DNA of 64,000 bases from Sthenelais limicola (lineage: Eukaryota; Annelida; Polychaeta; Phyllodocida; Sigalionidae). Made by a program: the position numbers and the translations under genes. The stretch is taken from NCBI GenBank assembly GCA_942159475.1, contig OW804096.1:89383784-89447783 (forward strand), in the 5' to 3' direction. Shown in pieces: positions 46,101-54,889 of the stretch. The notes under the pieces were generated by a model. It had not been told where the DNA came from, did no database searches, and saw only the letters and a list, made by a program, of their open reading frames with translations. Position 1 is the stretch's first letter, and every line of letters begins with the position of its first letter.

Positions 46101-46499
46101 GCCCACACTAGAGAGAAAAGCAGTTTTTTCTTTACTCTCCTCATCCATAGCCACCTGCCAATATCCACTTTCAAGGTCTAGTGTGCAAAACCATTGATTT
46201 CCACCAAGAGCTTCCACACACTCGTCAATCCTAGGCAGAGGAAAACTATCCTTTATCGTGACAGAGTTCAACTGGCGATAATCTACACAGAACCTCTGTG
46301 TCCCGTCCTTCTTGGCCACCATAACAATAGGAGCTCCCCAAGGGCTATTGCTATGCTCAATCCGGCCTTCTCTATACATCTTCCAGATCTCTGCTTCCGC
46401 CTTATCACGTTTAGCAACTGGAATCCGCCTGTATGCTTGTTTGATCGGACAAGCATCACCTGTATTGATAACATGGCGGACCTTATGAGTACATCCCAA
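43146..46499 (-). CDS. Gypsy Pol: RT, RNase H, integrase, AT-hook tail
   Basis: About 1,117 codons. Reverse transcriptase occupies roughly 30-230, with catalytic Asp in LDLESGYW (D108) and YLDD (170-173). RNase H is at 320-440 (FILDTDASGFG, then TKRELLAVL and RTDHASLRWL). Integrase has an HHCC finger at about 590-640 (HGPKTSGHFG ... CPECC). Its DDE core is at 655-810: D in DILGPF, D in QTDGAPEF, E in GQSERLNR. A GPY/F-type module follows (KWDGPFKIRRF). The C-terminus carries four AT-hooks with GRP cores (RGRPKKRK, RPGRPKKG, RGRPKKQ, VGRPRKE) at about 995-1085. No ATG opens this frame: it is in frame with gag and separated by one UGA (46530-46532) and ten codons. It must therefore be made by readthrough, or the copy is disabled at that codon. 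All catalytic residues are present. Confidence 0.95.
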   Translation of the reverse strand: MGCTHKVRHVINTGDACPIKQAYRRIPVAKRDKAEAEIWKMYREGRIEHSNSPWGAPIVMVAKKDGTQRFCVDYRQLNSVTIKDSFPLPRIDECVEALGGNQWFCTLDLESGYWQVAMDEESKEKTAFLSSVGLFQFKVMAFGLCNAPATFQRMMDNMLDGLKWKSCLVYLDDIVVFGKTLDECLQNLRLVLERIKDYGLRLKPKKCEFFRRQVEYLGRIVSGKGIQANPKQIEKVRDWPVPTNAKEIRQFIGFASYYREFQPNFGEIVSPLQDIVTAACKDKRYTRPIVWTPQCQAAFSKVKELLTTSPVLGYPRKVGDFILDTDASGFGMAGILSQIQDGREVVLGYASNSLSKSQKNYCATKRELLAVLTYLKKFRHYLLGNRNFYVRTDHASLRWLLNFKDPTDMLARWLTTMQEYGLDQSMILHRAGRRHENADALSRLPTRKCGRLDCHDCGLHDAVLAAFTTDVPSDLDVPTDSGSNKLQDAQQSDPMIKRLIDMLDGSVGIPSREDLAGESDEFRTYVQHLGEMEMRDGVLCLGWVRLATGRKYWRKVIPASMRKEIFKGMHGPKTSGHFGVFKNTWSAKMRYYWPGQRYDLKRWIKACPECCTRKTRGGGGISLLKKEKHGDRWNRISLDILGPFRETPRKNNYIMVVTDHFSKWAEAYPMRDHTAESCAEVLFKEWILRFGCPVALQTDGAPEFRSQLLRCLLDMLGIEKLITLPYRPQSNGQSERLNRVLVEQLSCLTDYHKDDWDMLAPCIAHAYRATVHASTLCTPNSVVFGTELVAPMDIVHGVGSDGLDFPCKVSYVENLKQWMRRGHQYVRENLGVSAINQRRDYNKRTRPPKFAVGDVVYRYCPPKANKKLGQKWDGPFKIRRFIGGTTCELETAEGLLRYHIDYLKPAFDEDGPIQARNLHRAPEFQKLEKAGRDILRLEAGKVVAGVECPAKSVKEKVTIGVKPRGRPKKRKSVSATDLPPLTKGKKKKGPVKVGNQVLPTKKQTLGEMKRRPGRPKKGGTGSGTAVVVPPVPPSICVKTKKKRGRPKKQTTDLPAVPLVPVKRKVGRPRKEPAPVVSSPTSLPQERAQRNLLPRVRDTSPALVRAQRLRKAPVRFNQ

Positions 46500-46529
46500 A
46501 GCCTTATCTCCTGGAAGAGAAAAGCAGCC

Positions 46530-49184
46530 TCAGAACTCCTCTAAGAGATTCAGAGCATTTCGAGTAGCTTGGACTCCGGACAAATCCGATTCTTTGATCA
46601 TCTTAGCCAACGGACACTCTGCAGCGGGCGGAATGGGAAGAGTAGGAGCGATCAGATCATCATCCGCTATAGGAGACTCCAGCAACTGTATAGAGTTGAT
46701 GATTGCTTCCCTGATCACTTCCTCATTCTCCCCAACATCTGACAAAGAGTCTTGAGCTAATAAATCAACTCTAAACACTTTACCAACCACCCTATGTCGT
46801 TTAATCTTCAAGGTGCGACCGGTCGGATTGGAGAAAGCTACCACGGCCGGAGAACCGTTGCCTGCTACATACGTATTCAGGCTGCCCAAGGCTAAGTCTT
46901 TCAACAATCTTTGGTCTGGCTCGAACATCAATCCACCCGATGTGACTGAGCCACTGCCAAGGTCAAGTCTGGCCATAGTAACTGATCTAGGTTTGAGGAC
47001 AACTGCCTTAAGAAGTTTCACCTCTCTCCCAACAATTACGTCTTCCACTTCCATTGCCTTCACAGAGGGACTTTCAATACCGCTAACAGGTTTCTTCCAT
47101 AACGTACACGGTACAGAATACCCGAAATTTTCCGAGTCCTTAGCTGATGCACCGGACTTGGGAGCTAGCCCAAGGATGATCTGTTTCGTTGGACACACTG
47201 AAGCGATGTGTCCGTCCTCACCACAAAACCAGCATCCATTGTTCGGCTTCCATCGTCTGAACCTTCTCTGCCCACCACCTGTAGAGGGAGCAGCTGGTCC
47301 AGGCTTAGGAGCGGACTTTTTGTTCATCTGCCATGCCTGCATTGCCTGAATAATACAATCAGAAATATCGTCCGAAGCTGATACTTCAGGCTGTACTTCC
47401 GACGGTCTATCAAGCAACTCCATCATCTGGGCAATGGCTTTCTGAGCTTTCTTACTTGCCACACCACCAGGAGGTGCGGATATGGCAAGGTTCGAGGAGT
47501 TCTTTGGTTCTACTGATGTTGTCTGAACCGTGGCCAAATCCATAGTACAGCTTTCGAACACTACAGCCCAATGTGCAGCTTGGTTCAAGTCATATGGTTG
47601 CTTGAACCTCACAAATTCCGCCATTTTAAGGTCAGTCAAACCTTTCAAAAATGTTCGGATACACAAAGTCCGCATAGTGCTGTCCAAATGGATACCAAAA
47701 GCATAGCGTGCAGCCTTTGCTACATCATTGGCAAAATGCCTAGCATTCTGACCAGGGGTTTGTCTGGAAGCATAGAACTCAGCTTCTCTTTTTTCCTGAC
47801 AATAATCACCATAGTTGGTCTCCAAATGAGCTACCAAGTCCGGCAATTTTGTCCCCTGGGGCAATTCCCCCAAAGCCGCAATTTGACGTCTACAACTGCT
47901 CTTGAGTTGCCTCAAAAACATTGCATCCGTCCAATTATGGGCTTCAGCCAATACTTTCATCTCTGCCAGATGATGCTGCCACGAATCCTTTGTAGAATCC
48001 CATAGTCTGATGGTACCTAATCGTGGCTCAACGTGGTCCTCATCATTGTAGAATGTGTAACTGAACGGAGCACGGGTTGGGTCCAGACCAACATATGTCA
48101 ATCCCTGAACTAGGGACTTATTGGCATAAGCAATGCCCGGATCCGGTCGAAGTAAGTTGATTGTGGAGGACAGAACATCCTGAGACAAACTCACAGTGGT
48201 AGTACCAGTACCAGCAGTATCCACAACCGGATTAACAGTTGGTGTGGGTATCCCAGTGATGGTAGTAGCCCTACCACTATCCTTTCGGACATATGTCTCA
48301 TTCACCACCTGTCCGCGTATGTAAGAATCATTTCCAGTAATGGCAGGCTTCTTAATACTAGACATGGCGGCTAGTTCTACCTTCTTCTCAACTTCCTGAA
48401 CTTCCTTTGGAGAGGAAACAGCAACAGCAGAGGGCTCCCGGATCGTTACATGCCTAAGACCTCCAAAATGTCTTGGAGTCATAAGCTTGAACGAGTCTCC
48501 CTCTTGATAAGCTACAGCTCCCTGTGTGTCCGCAAACGTGGACGTTACAGGTTGCCTAAGCCTAAGAGGAGTCCGAGCAATCCTTTCTGCAGCATTAGTC
48601 TCTTCCAATAACTCATTGTGGAGCCTAGAAAGGTCATCCACTCTAGAGGCCTCCGTCCTCAACTTATCATTCTCAATCATGAGTCTCTTCGTGGTGGCTC
48701 GCGCATCTTTGGACACATCATGTAATGTCGCCTGCAAATCCGCGTTTTCCTGAGCAAGTTGCTCCATCGTATTCCGTTGATCAATGATTTGCTGGTGAGA
48801 GCTGGCGTAAGCCTTCCGCCAACTCTTCGCCTGCTCTCTAAGAGTTGTTAACTCTATGTCATCCTCGGATTCCGTATTACGGAGAGGTTGTCTATAGTCC
48901 ATCCAGACGTCCGTACCAGCCAGACCCCCTTCCGGATTCTCTAAACCAAGGCCCCCTGTTGGATTATCCAAACTTAGACCGCCAAGCGGTGCCAAAGGTT
49001 GGTCCAAAGTCAAAGGAACCACATTTGTAGTTCCAACAACAGGAGCAGGATTTGGTAAAGTCAACTTCGCTCTCGCACCAATGCCAACCATTTCACCACC
49101 TTTCGGAGGTGTCACGGCTTTGGTCCGTTGCAGATTGTCCGAAATCTGAGTTGCAACGTCCACCACGGGTCGATTATCACCCAT
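46530..49184 (-). CDS. Gypsy Gag with CCHC knuckle, no protease seen
   Basis: 884 aa from the ATG at 49184; the frame is open a few codons further upstream but without another ATG. Residues 105-205 form a coiled coil. Residues about 390-555 are the retrotransposon Gag core (around STKDSWQHHLAEMKVL to LNQAAHWAVVFESC). A zinc knuckle CWFCGEDGHIASVC (CX2CX4HX4C) is at about 651-664. An aspartic protease should follow, but only about 60 residues separate the knuckle from the linker before reverse transcriptase (KAVVLKPRSVTMARL onward), and no D-T/S-G motif is present. The ORF ends at a UGA in the conserved pre-RT linker, with pol continuing in the same frame. This suggests a Gag-Pol precursor interrupted by one codon. 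Confidence 0.93.
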   Translation of the reverse strand: MGDNRPVVDVATQISDNLQRTKAVTPPKGGEMVGIGARAKLTLPNPAPVVGTTNVVPLTLDQPLAPLGGLSLDNPTGGLGLENPEGGLAGTDVWMDYRQPLRNTESEDDIELTTLREQAKSWRKAYASSHQQIIDQRNTMEQLAQENADLQATLHDVSKDARATTKRLMIENDKLRTEASRVDDLSRLHNELLEETNAAERIARTPLRLRQPVTSTFADTQGAVAYQEGDSFKLMTPRHFGGLRHVTIREPSAVAVSSPKEVQEVEKKVELAAMSSIKKPAITGNDSYIRGQVVNETYVRKDSGRATTITGIPTPTVNPVVDTAGTGTTTVSLSQDVLSSTINLLRPDPGIAYANKSLVQGLTYVGLDPTRAPFSYTFYNDEDHVEPRLGTIRLWDSTKDSWQHHLAEMKVLAEAHNWTDAMFLRQLKSSCRRQIAALGELPQGTKLPDLVAHLETNYGDYCQEKREAEFYASRQTPGQNARHFANDVAKAARYAFGIHLDSTMRTLCIRTFLKGLTDLKMAEFVRFKQPYDLNQAAHWAVVFESCTMDLATVQTTSVEPKNSSNLAISAPPGGVASKKAQKAIAQMMELLDRPSEVQPEVSASDDISDCIIQAMQAWQMNKKSAPKPGPAAPSTGGGQRRFRRWKPNNGCWFCGEDGHIASVCPTKQIILGLAPKSGASAKDSENFGYSVPCTLWKKPVSGIESPSVKAMEVEDVIVGREVKLLKAVVLKPRSVTMARLDLGSGSVTSGGLMFEPDQRLLKDLALGSLNTYVAGNGSPAVVAFSNPTGRTLKIKRHRVVGKVFRVDLLAQDSLSDVGENEEVIREAIINSIQLLESPIADDDLIAPTLPIPPAAECPLAKMIKESDLSGVQATRNALNLLEEF

Positions 49185-49278
49185 CGTTTTGTTTCTTTTA
49201 TTTTCCAATTACTAGAAACCACTTGGAACCTAGATAAATCTAGTTCTCTATCATAAAGTATATCCCAAGGCAAGCTTT
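49185..49278 (-). other. Gypsy leader between PBS and gag ATG
   Basis: About 95 bases of untranslated leader. Candidate weak donors (for example TAG/GTTCC) exist but none is convincing. Confidence 0.5.
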
Positions 49279-49291
49279 GGTCACGGCACCA
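49279..49291 (-). promoter_or_regulatory. Primer-binding site
   Basis: Minus strand TGGTGCCGTGACC, two bases inside the 5' LTR. TGG is the complement of a tRNA CCA end, so the primer tRNA would end GGTCACGGCACCA. The tRNA species is not assigned here. Confidence 0.8.
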
Positions 49292-49293
49292 AT

Positions 49294-49761
49294 TGTAGTG
49301 ATCTTCGGATCCGATCCGCTTGCACGCTAAATAAAGACAGAACAAGGCTTAACCTCTCTACAGACTTTATTTAGTCACATGGGACACACTAGTCCTGACT
49401 CACTCAACTCGAGCTGGGGTTCACCCCTATTCTTGACTCGTACAAAACTGGTGTGAGTAGACATTCAATATAGAAGATAAAGATAAGATGCACTCAGGCA
49501 TTATGTTACTAAAGACTCTCGGACTGACGTCCGTGGATATAAATATCTCATAGCAGTACATTGATAGAAAGGTTAAGAACAGAAGATTAGCTTAAAAGAG
49601 CATAACAACCAATATAATGGTAAAAGTCCCCACACATATACTGATGAGTGGACATGTTCACTGGTACTGCCCACTGGGGTAGTTCAGGTGTACTAACCCA
49701 CAGCGGACAGCACCACCATACAATAGAATAGAATATTGGTAATATAACCAGACCCACTACA
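49294..49761 (-). repeat. 5' LTR of the gypsy element
   Basis: 468 bp, identical to 38745-39212 except at 49388. As the upstream LTR on the minus strand it provides the promoter. A TATTTATATCC box lies around 49530-49549 on the sense strand, a possible TATA element. Confidence 0.97.
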
Positions 49762-50208
49762 CAAGTATGGTATAATGTATAATATATAATTTTAGTCTCA
49801 TATGTTTTGGCCAAGGTAGCGGTCCCGATCTAGATATTATCTAGAGGTCTGTTTACCTATTCTATCTATATCTTTTAATTAAATTTAATTTAATAAAGTT
49901 TTTTTAAGGTAATGTCAAAGAATCTTTAAGCGATTAAACATGGGGTAGCATATCAAAATTTACCTCGACTGTTTTCCGACAATATATGCTCAATCTAGAG
50001 TGGCGCCACCTAGGTTGTCCAGTGTCGACTACCTCTTATTAGGAATATACCTATTTAATACACCCACGCCGCCTGGCGAATATAATGTACACTTACTCTT
50101 ACCTTCTTAAGGAAGGGACTTATTCATTAAAACATAATAAATTTTTCAACCATTTCAGGTCATTACAATAATTAGTTCTCTCTACGACTAATCTTATATA
50201 AGATTTTT
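49762..50208. other. Target flank and 3' part of the Tx1-like LINE
   Basis: Bases 49762-49765 are the right copy of the target duplication. The rest holds no ORF. The 3' UTR of the minus-strand Tx1-like element probably occupies the part nearest 50208; its exact end could not be fixed. Confidence 0.4.
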
Positions 50209-51757
50209 CTATGATTTTCTCTTTAAATATTCAGAGATATCCTCCTTTGTTCTTCTCCAGGGGAGGGTTTTGATATTTTTTCTGGGTTTCATGTACATGG
50301 ATTTTATCGTTACATTCATTCTCGGGTTGAGTTCATTCATCAGATGGATAAAAGACAGTTCATTGTTATGAAACAGTTTCTGCCTATGTATAAAAGATTT
50401 CGTATGTATAATAAGCCAGTTAATTATCCTGGAGTTGTCATCTTCTACAGGTATACCGAAGCATATTTGTACTGGGTCAACTACTACTTTGTTCTTATTT
50501 TTTCTAACAATATCTCTGTCGTTTCTACTTTTATTAAAGTAGCCGATGTTATAAATCCATTCTAATAGATTATTCCACAATTTTCTGGCATTTTGACAGT
50601 TTATCAAAAAGTGACATACATCGTCCACTTTTACAGTACAATAGTTACACTGTTTATTTTTTCTTACTGTTATGTTCTTCAGATATTCATTGCAAGGGAT
50701 GACCATATGCAAGATCTTATACTGGAGAGACTGCAACCTGGTCTCGCTGGTGACTAGGTATATTCTGTCGAATATATTTTTCCAGTCTACTTCTTCAAAT
50801 CTCTCGTCTGAAACATTCAACACTCTCTGCCATTTGTCGAATTTGGCTCTCTCTAATTTTTTCTTGCTTACTAAAGCTTGATATACAACTTTGGAAGAAC
50901 AATCTAGAATATTGATTTTCTGACCAGAGATTTCAATTAACACTTTCCCTTCATCAGGGGTGTCATACGCTTTCCTCATCAGTAAAACCCACTCTCTTGG
51001 AATGGCGCGAGCTAGTTCTATCCTCTCACTGAATGAGGTTTTGATACCATACAATTGTTTTAGTTGAGCAGTCGACATGATACGTCCTTGCTCATCCAAT
51101 ATATCACCAATGACATTAATTTCATGCTGTTTCCAGTGGGGCCATTGAATCATTTTATTTTTTATCTTAATATTTCTGTTAGACCACAGATATTCTCTCT
51201 TGATCTGCTCTGGACCCTCAGGGTCTTTACTATAAAAATATCTATTCCATATTAGAAAAATCTCTTTATAGAAGTCATTAATATAGAACTTTGGTTTGTG
51301 CCTGGTAAGGAATATAACCTCTATACTGCTACCTAGAATTTCTTCCAGTACAGAAAACCAGGTGGAATTTTTACCCAAGATCATCCTCTGAACCCATTTT
51401 ATCCTATTGACCTCATAGATGTCTTCTACAAGTCGAAGATTCATACCGCCCATACTGACTTTCTGTGTGAGAAAAGGGGCTGAGATATGGTGATACTTGT
51501 TGTTCCATACAAAGTCGACAATAATTTTATCAATTCTCTTCCTTAATACCTTATCTAGGGTGATACAAGACATAACGTGTTGGAGAATGGGAGATAGGAA
51601 TACATTCGCTACTACCACTCTGCCCTTCAAGGTTAAGAATCTATTTCTCCAGTCATGGACGACTGACATAATTTTATCTACTAGTATTTCACCGTTTATT
51701 TTGGACATTAGTTTTTCATTTCTAGGGCAAACTAATGTTACACCCAATACGCTGAGC
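50209..51757 (-). pseudogene. L1/Tx1-type LINE ORF2, C-terminal part
   Basis: About 515 codons downstream of the RT palm of an L1/Tx1-clade ORF2. It opens in frame with LSVLGVTLVCPRNEK, the motif that normally follows the palm, then has the thumb region (WRNRFLTLKGRVVVANVFL). Near the end is a zinc knuckle CNYCTVKVDDVCHFLINC (CX2CX8HX4C), as in L1/Tx1 ORF2. The missing palm and fingers are at 58575-59285 on the same strand. The two pieces were one ORF until the NADAR-bearing LINE inserted between them. The reading frame is otherwise intact over more than 1.5 kb, so the host element was fairly young when it was split. Confidence 0.88.
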
Positions 51758-51760
51758 CTG

Positions 51761-51790
51761 TTTTTTTTTTGTTTTTTTTAAATTTTTATT
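51761..51790 (-). other. LINE polyadenylation signal and A-tail
   Basis: On the minus strand AATAAA (51785-51790) is followed by ATTTA and an A8-C-A10 run ending at 51761, after which the interrupted Tx1-like ORF resumes. This fixes the 3' end and orientation of the inserted LINE. Confidence 0.8.
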
Positions 51791-52009
51791 GGCAGTAAAA
51801 ATGTACAATCCATGGGTCGCCGGGGGCGGTGTTCCACCCATGCTGCCCGAGTGTTCTTACTTAGTATGTACACATGCGATTTTGTTAAGGAGACATGCCT
51901 TATGAGTTAGTAGCCTTATAGGGGTAAGGAGGTAGCGGGAGGCGTGTTATGGCACCAGGAGAGCTATCTTTTTATGTTTATTTTTAATTTTATTTCATAT
52001 CGTTATTTA
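51791..52009 (-). other. 3' UTR of the NADAR-bearing LINE
   Basis: About 220 bases without an ORF. A CCG-GGGG-CGG hairpin at 51820-51829 loosely resembles the hairpins of the ORF2-ORF3 spacer but lacks their loop sequence. Confidence 0.5.
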
Positions 52010-53129
52010 CTATAGGTCTGCGTCTGTTTGGTTCGTGAGCGTTAAGAATTTCATTTTCTTTTTCAGGTCTAATGTGTTTAAGTTTCTAAACTCTGGCCTT
52101 AAGTTATTCCATGTGTATGCCATCTGGTATGAGAAAGCTCTTCTATCCCCTTCCGTGTTAGGGCGTCATAGGTGCAGTATTTCAGCGTCATGTCTTCTGG
52201 TTGGGTATCTATTAATTTCTATATGTGATAGATAAGTGGTGTTTTTTTTCCCCCAACATCATCAGGAGGAATTTTTGTCTATTCTTTACCGTCATTATAT
52301 TATAATTCTTATGAAGCTCTAGCTTGCCCATCTGATAATTTGCTCTGGTAGCGATACGTATGGCTCTATTTTGTAGTCTCTGTACTTTCGCCAGTTTACT
52401 GGGTCCTATATAGGTTAGGAATGGTAGTGAGTAATCTATGATTGATAGTATAAACGTCTTTGCTAAAACTATTGCCGCGTGTGATGTTAAGAATTTTCTA
52501 ATACAGCCTAGTTGGTAGATTCTGAAATTCAAGTTTTTTATTAACTGGTCCAGCTGTGGCATCAATGTCAATCTTTCGTCAATCTTTACACCCAGGTATT
52601 CATAGTTTGGTGTGCGTAAGATAGCTTGGTTATTTATCATGATGTTCGGCGAACTTATTTTCTTTTGTCGGCTAATAATCATATATTTCGTTTTTTTCAT
52701 ATTCATTAGAATCTTATTTTTTACTGACCACTCATGAAATATTTCTAAATAGGCTTCCATTTTTTTGCATAATTCAATTATGTTCTTCCCCGAGCTAAAC
52801 AATACCGTGTCGTCGGCATAAAGTATATATTTACAGTTCAAATTTAAGTATTTCAAGTCGTTTGTATAAATTAAAAACAAAATCGGGCCTAGTACGGAGC
52901 CTTGTGGGACTCCGCAGTTGATCGGGCAGTCTGAGGATTCTTCCATTCCAATTTTTACTCTCTGGCTTCTACCGGTGACATATGATTTAATCCAACGTAA
53001 TAGGTCTCCCTTTATCCCTGCATATTCTAATTTTTTTATTAAGATTTCTAAATTTACACTATTAAATGCCTTACTGAAGTCTACAAACGTGGCGATACCT
53101 ATTTCTTTCTTATTTAGCACCTCATCCAT
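52010..53129 (-). pseudogene. LINE ORF3, reverse transcriptase palm to C-terminus
   Basis: The frame open at 52212-53129 (305 codons) carries the RT palm and thumb: ATFVDFSKAFNSVN (first catalytic Asp), GVPQGSVLGPILFLIYTNDL, YILYADDTVLF (YADD) and the EWSVKNKILMNMKKTKYMI block. These mark CR1/L2/Jockey-type enzymes. It is separated from the upstream part by a one-base shift at an A6 run (53136-53141, plus strand). After a T8 run (52242-52249) the coding continues in another frame through a TGA (52166-52168) to a TAG at 52010-52012, including the closing WNNLRPEF motif. Both shifts are in homopolymers, so assembly error is a real alternative to true decay. Confidence 0.88.
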
Positions 53130-54868
53130 ATGACTAAAAAATTCGATAATGCATCAGCGGTGCCTTTTCCCGGCATGAATCCAAACTGAGCAGTCGAGAT
53201 GATATTATTTTGATTCAAGTGATTATATAATACCCTCGATATTAGTTTCTCCAGTAATTTGCCTGCAATGTGGATTAGCGTAATTGGTCTTGTGTCATCT
53301 GCCGTTCTTGGTATTGCTACTTTGGGAATTACTTTACAAGTGCTGCTTTTCCATGTTTCTGGGAATACACCGCTACTAATTGATGTATTAAATATGGTAG
53401 TTAATTGTCTTGTAATTAGTTTAAAGATATCTTTGTAAATCCTGCTATTGATCTCATTGCATCCAGAAGGTTTATTAATATTTATCAGATCGATCTCTTC
53501 TTCCACTTCTCCTTCCATAAATGGCGCCATCTGTAGAGGGATTCTGATATTTTCTCTAGAGTAAGTTGGTGCAACATGGGGTATTTTTTCCTGAATTCTA
53601 TCACCAATCTCGCAGAAGAATTTGTTAATATATTCGGCTAACTGTGTTCCCTGTAATGTGTTATCTTTATCGTCTACTAATTGTTTAATCTCAGTTTTCT
53701 TTTTCCCTTGTAATTCAGATATTGTGCGCCAAAATTTCTTTCCATCATTCTTATTTAAGTTTAGGAGGTTCGTGTAATAATCCTGTTTTGCTCTTTTTAG
53801 GTGTAAATTAAAGATGTTTCTCTTCTGCTTTGCAGAGCGAGAGTCTTCCTCACAACCTGTAAGCCTGGCGGTTCTGAATGCCTTATCCCTATCGGTGGCC
53901 ATTTGTGCCAGTGTATTTGTGTACCATTTCGGTTGTTCAGCCCTAATTTTATAAATTTTAGATGGAGCAATCTCATCTGTTATTCTTTTTACATGCCTAA
54001 ATATAAAGTCCCATTGTTCATTTACATCTGCCATTGTATAGAAAGTATCCCAGTTGATTGTGTTCAGCTTATCTTCTAGTGTGTTTACGTCATATCTATT
54101 CATATTTCTGCCCTTGAATTTTGTTTTGTTATACACTCGTCTTAGCTGTTTTATATTCAGGTAAATTCCTTGGTGGTCTGAAATGTTGTAATTCACCGTT
54201 CCTACGCTAAAGTTCTTTCTTATTTTAATTATGAAGAAGTCAATTATACTGCTTTTTGTCATGCCAAATCTCGTAATGCTGTTCATATTGATCTCTAGAC
54301 CGTAATCTTTACAAAATGTATCTAGTAATTTGTATTTCGGGTCTTTCTTCTCCAATAAGTCTATGTTGAAATCACCACAGAAGATGGTGTCATGAATTTC
54401 ATGGTCATTCTCGTCTAATTTACCCATGATAGCTTTCAGTCCTTCTATAAAAGCTGCCATATTTGAGTTTGGCGGGCGATATATACAAATTACAAATTTT
54501 TTTCTTAGATTTTGCTTGTCAATTATGAAGGCCTGTGCCTCAATCTCATTATTTACAACGTCTTCTAGGTCGATTTCTCTCACTGTTAAGTTGTCTCTTA
54601 TATAGCTACAAATGCCTCCACCTATTTTTCCTGTTGCGCGATCCGTTCTTATGCACGCATATCTGTTATCTGCAATTAATTTACTATCCACGAGTGCTTT
54701 TAGCCAAGTTTCACTCAGGCATAGTATATCGGGCTCTTTATCGAGTATATCTAACTTAATTTGGTCTATTTTCTGTAGTAACGATCTAGTGTTTAAATGG
54801 ATTATTTTAAAACCTTTGATTTTCATTAAATCTGTCCAGGATTCTAGGGGCGGGTCTAGGGCGGGCAT
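53114..54868 (-). CDS. LINE ORF3: AP endonuclease and RT fingers
   Basis: 584 aa from the ATG at 54868 (the frame is open only seven codons further upstream). Residues about 15-240 are an APE-type endonuclease with HLNTRSL (Asn), LSETWL (Glu), YRPPNS, CGDFNIDLL and NISDHQG (catalytic Ser-Asp-His), all present. It nicks target DNA for target-primed reverse transcription. The RT fingers begin near residue 460 (TCKVIPKV, RPITLIHIAGKLLEKLI, AQFGFMPGKGT). The frame then shifts at an A/T homopolymer into the palm region at 53129. The 790-base gap to ORF2 upstream is long for a LINE. Confidence 0.92.
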   Translation of the reverse strand: MPALDPPLESWTDLMKIKGFKIIHLNTRSLLQKIDQIKLDILDKEPDILCLSETWLKALVDSKLIADNRYACIRTDRATGKIGGGICSYIRDNLTVREIDLEDVVNNEIEAQAFIIDKQNLRKKFVICIYRPPNSNMAAFIEGLKAIMGKLDENDHEIHDTIFCGDFNIDLLEKKDPKYKLLDTFCKDYGLEINMNSITRFGMTKSSIIDFFIIKIRKNFSVGTVNYNISDHQGIYLNIKQLRRVYNKTKFKGRNMNRYDVNTLEDKLNTINWDTFYTMADVNEQWDFIFRHVKRITDEIAPSKIYKIRAEQPKWYTNTLAQMATDRDKAFRTARLTGCEEDSRSAKQKRNIFNLHLKRAKQDYYTNLLNLNKNDGKKFWRTISELQGKKKTEIKQLVDDKDNTLQGTQLAEYINKFFCEIGDRIQEKIPHVAPTYSRENIRIPLQMAPFMEGEVEEEIDLININKPSGCNEINSRIYKDIFKLITRQLTTIFNTSISSGVFPETWKSSTCKVIPKVAIPRTADDTRPITLIHIAGKLLEKLISRVLYNHLNQNNIISTAQFGFMPGKGTADALSNFLVIWMRC

Positions 54869-54889
54869 ATTATACTTTGTTAGCCTCAA

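Larger units (their letters stand above)
38745..49761 (-). mobile_element. Ty3/gypsy LTR retrotransposon, full length, 11.0 kb
   Basis: Two 468-bp LTRs (TGTAGTG...CACTACA) bound the element, with a CAAG target duplication, a primer-binding site next to the 5' LTR and a polypurine tract next to the 3' LTR. In sense order (minus strand) it carries Gag (49184-46530), Pol (46499-43146) and a third ORF (42113-39717). The domain order RT, RNase H, integrase identifies Ty3/gypsy (Metaviridae-like). The LTRs differ at one base, so insertion was recent. Odd points: no aspartic protease is visible, one UGA interrupts gag and pol in the same frame, the integrase carries AT-hooks instead of an obvious chromodomain, and the extra 3' ORF is unrelated to envelope proteins. 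Confidence 0.97.
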
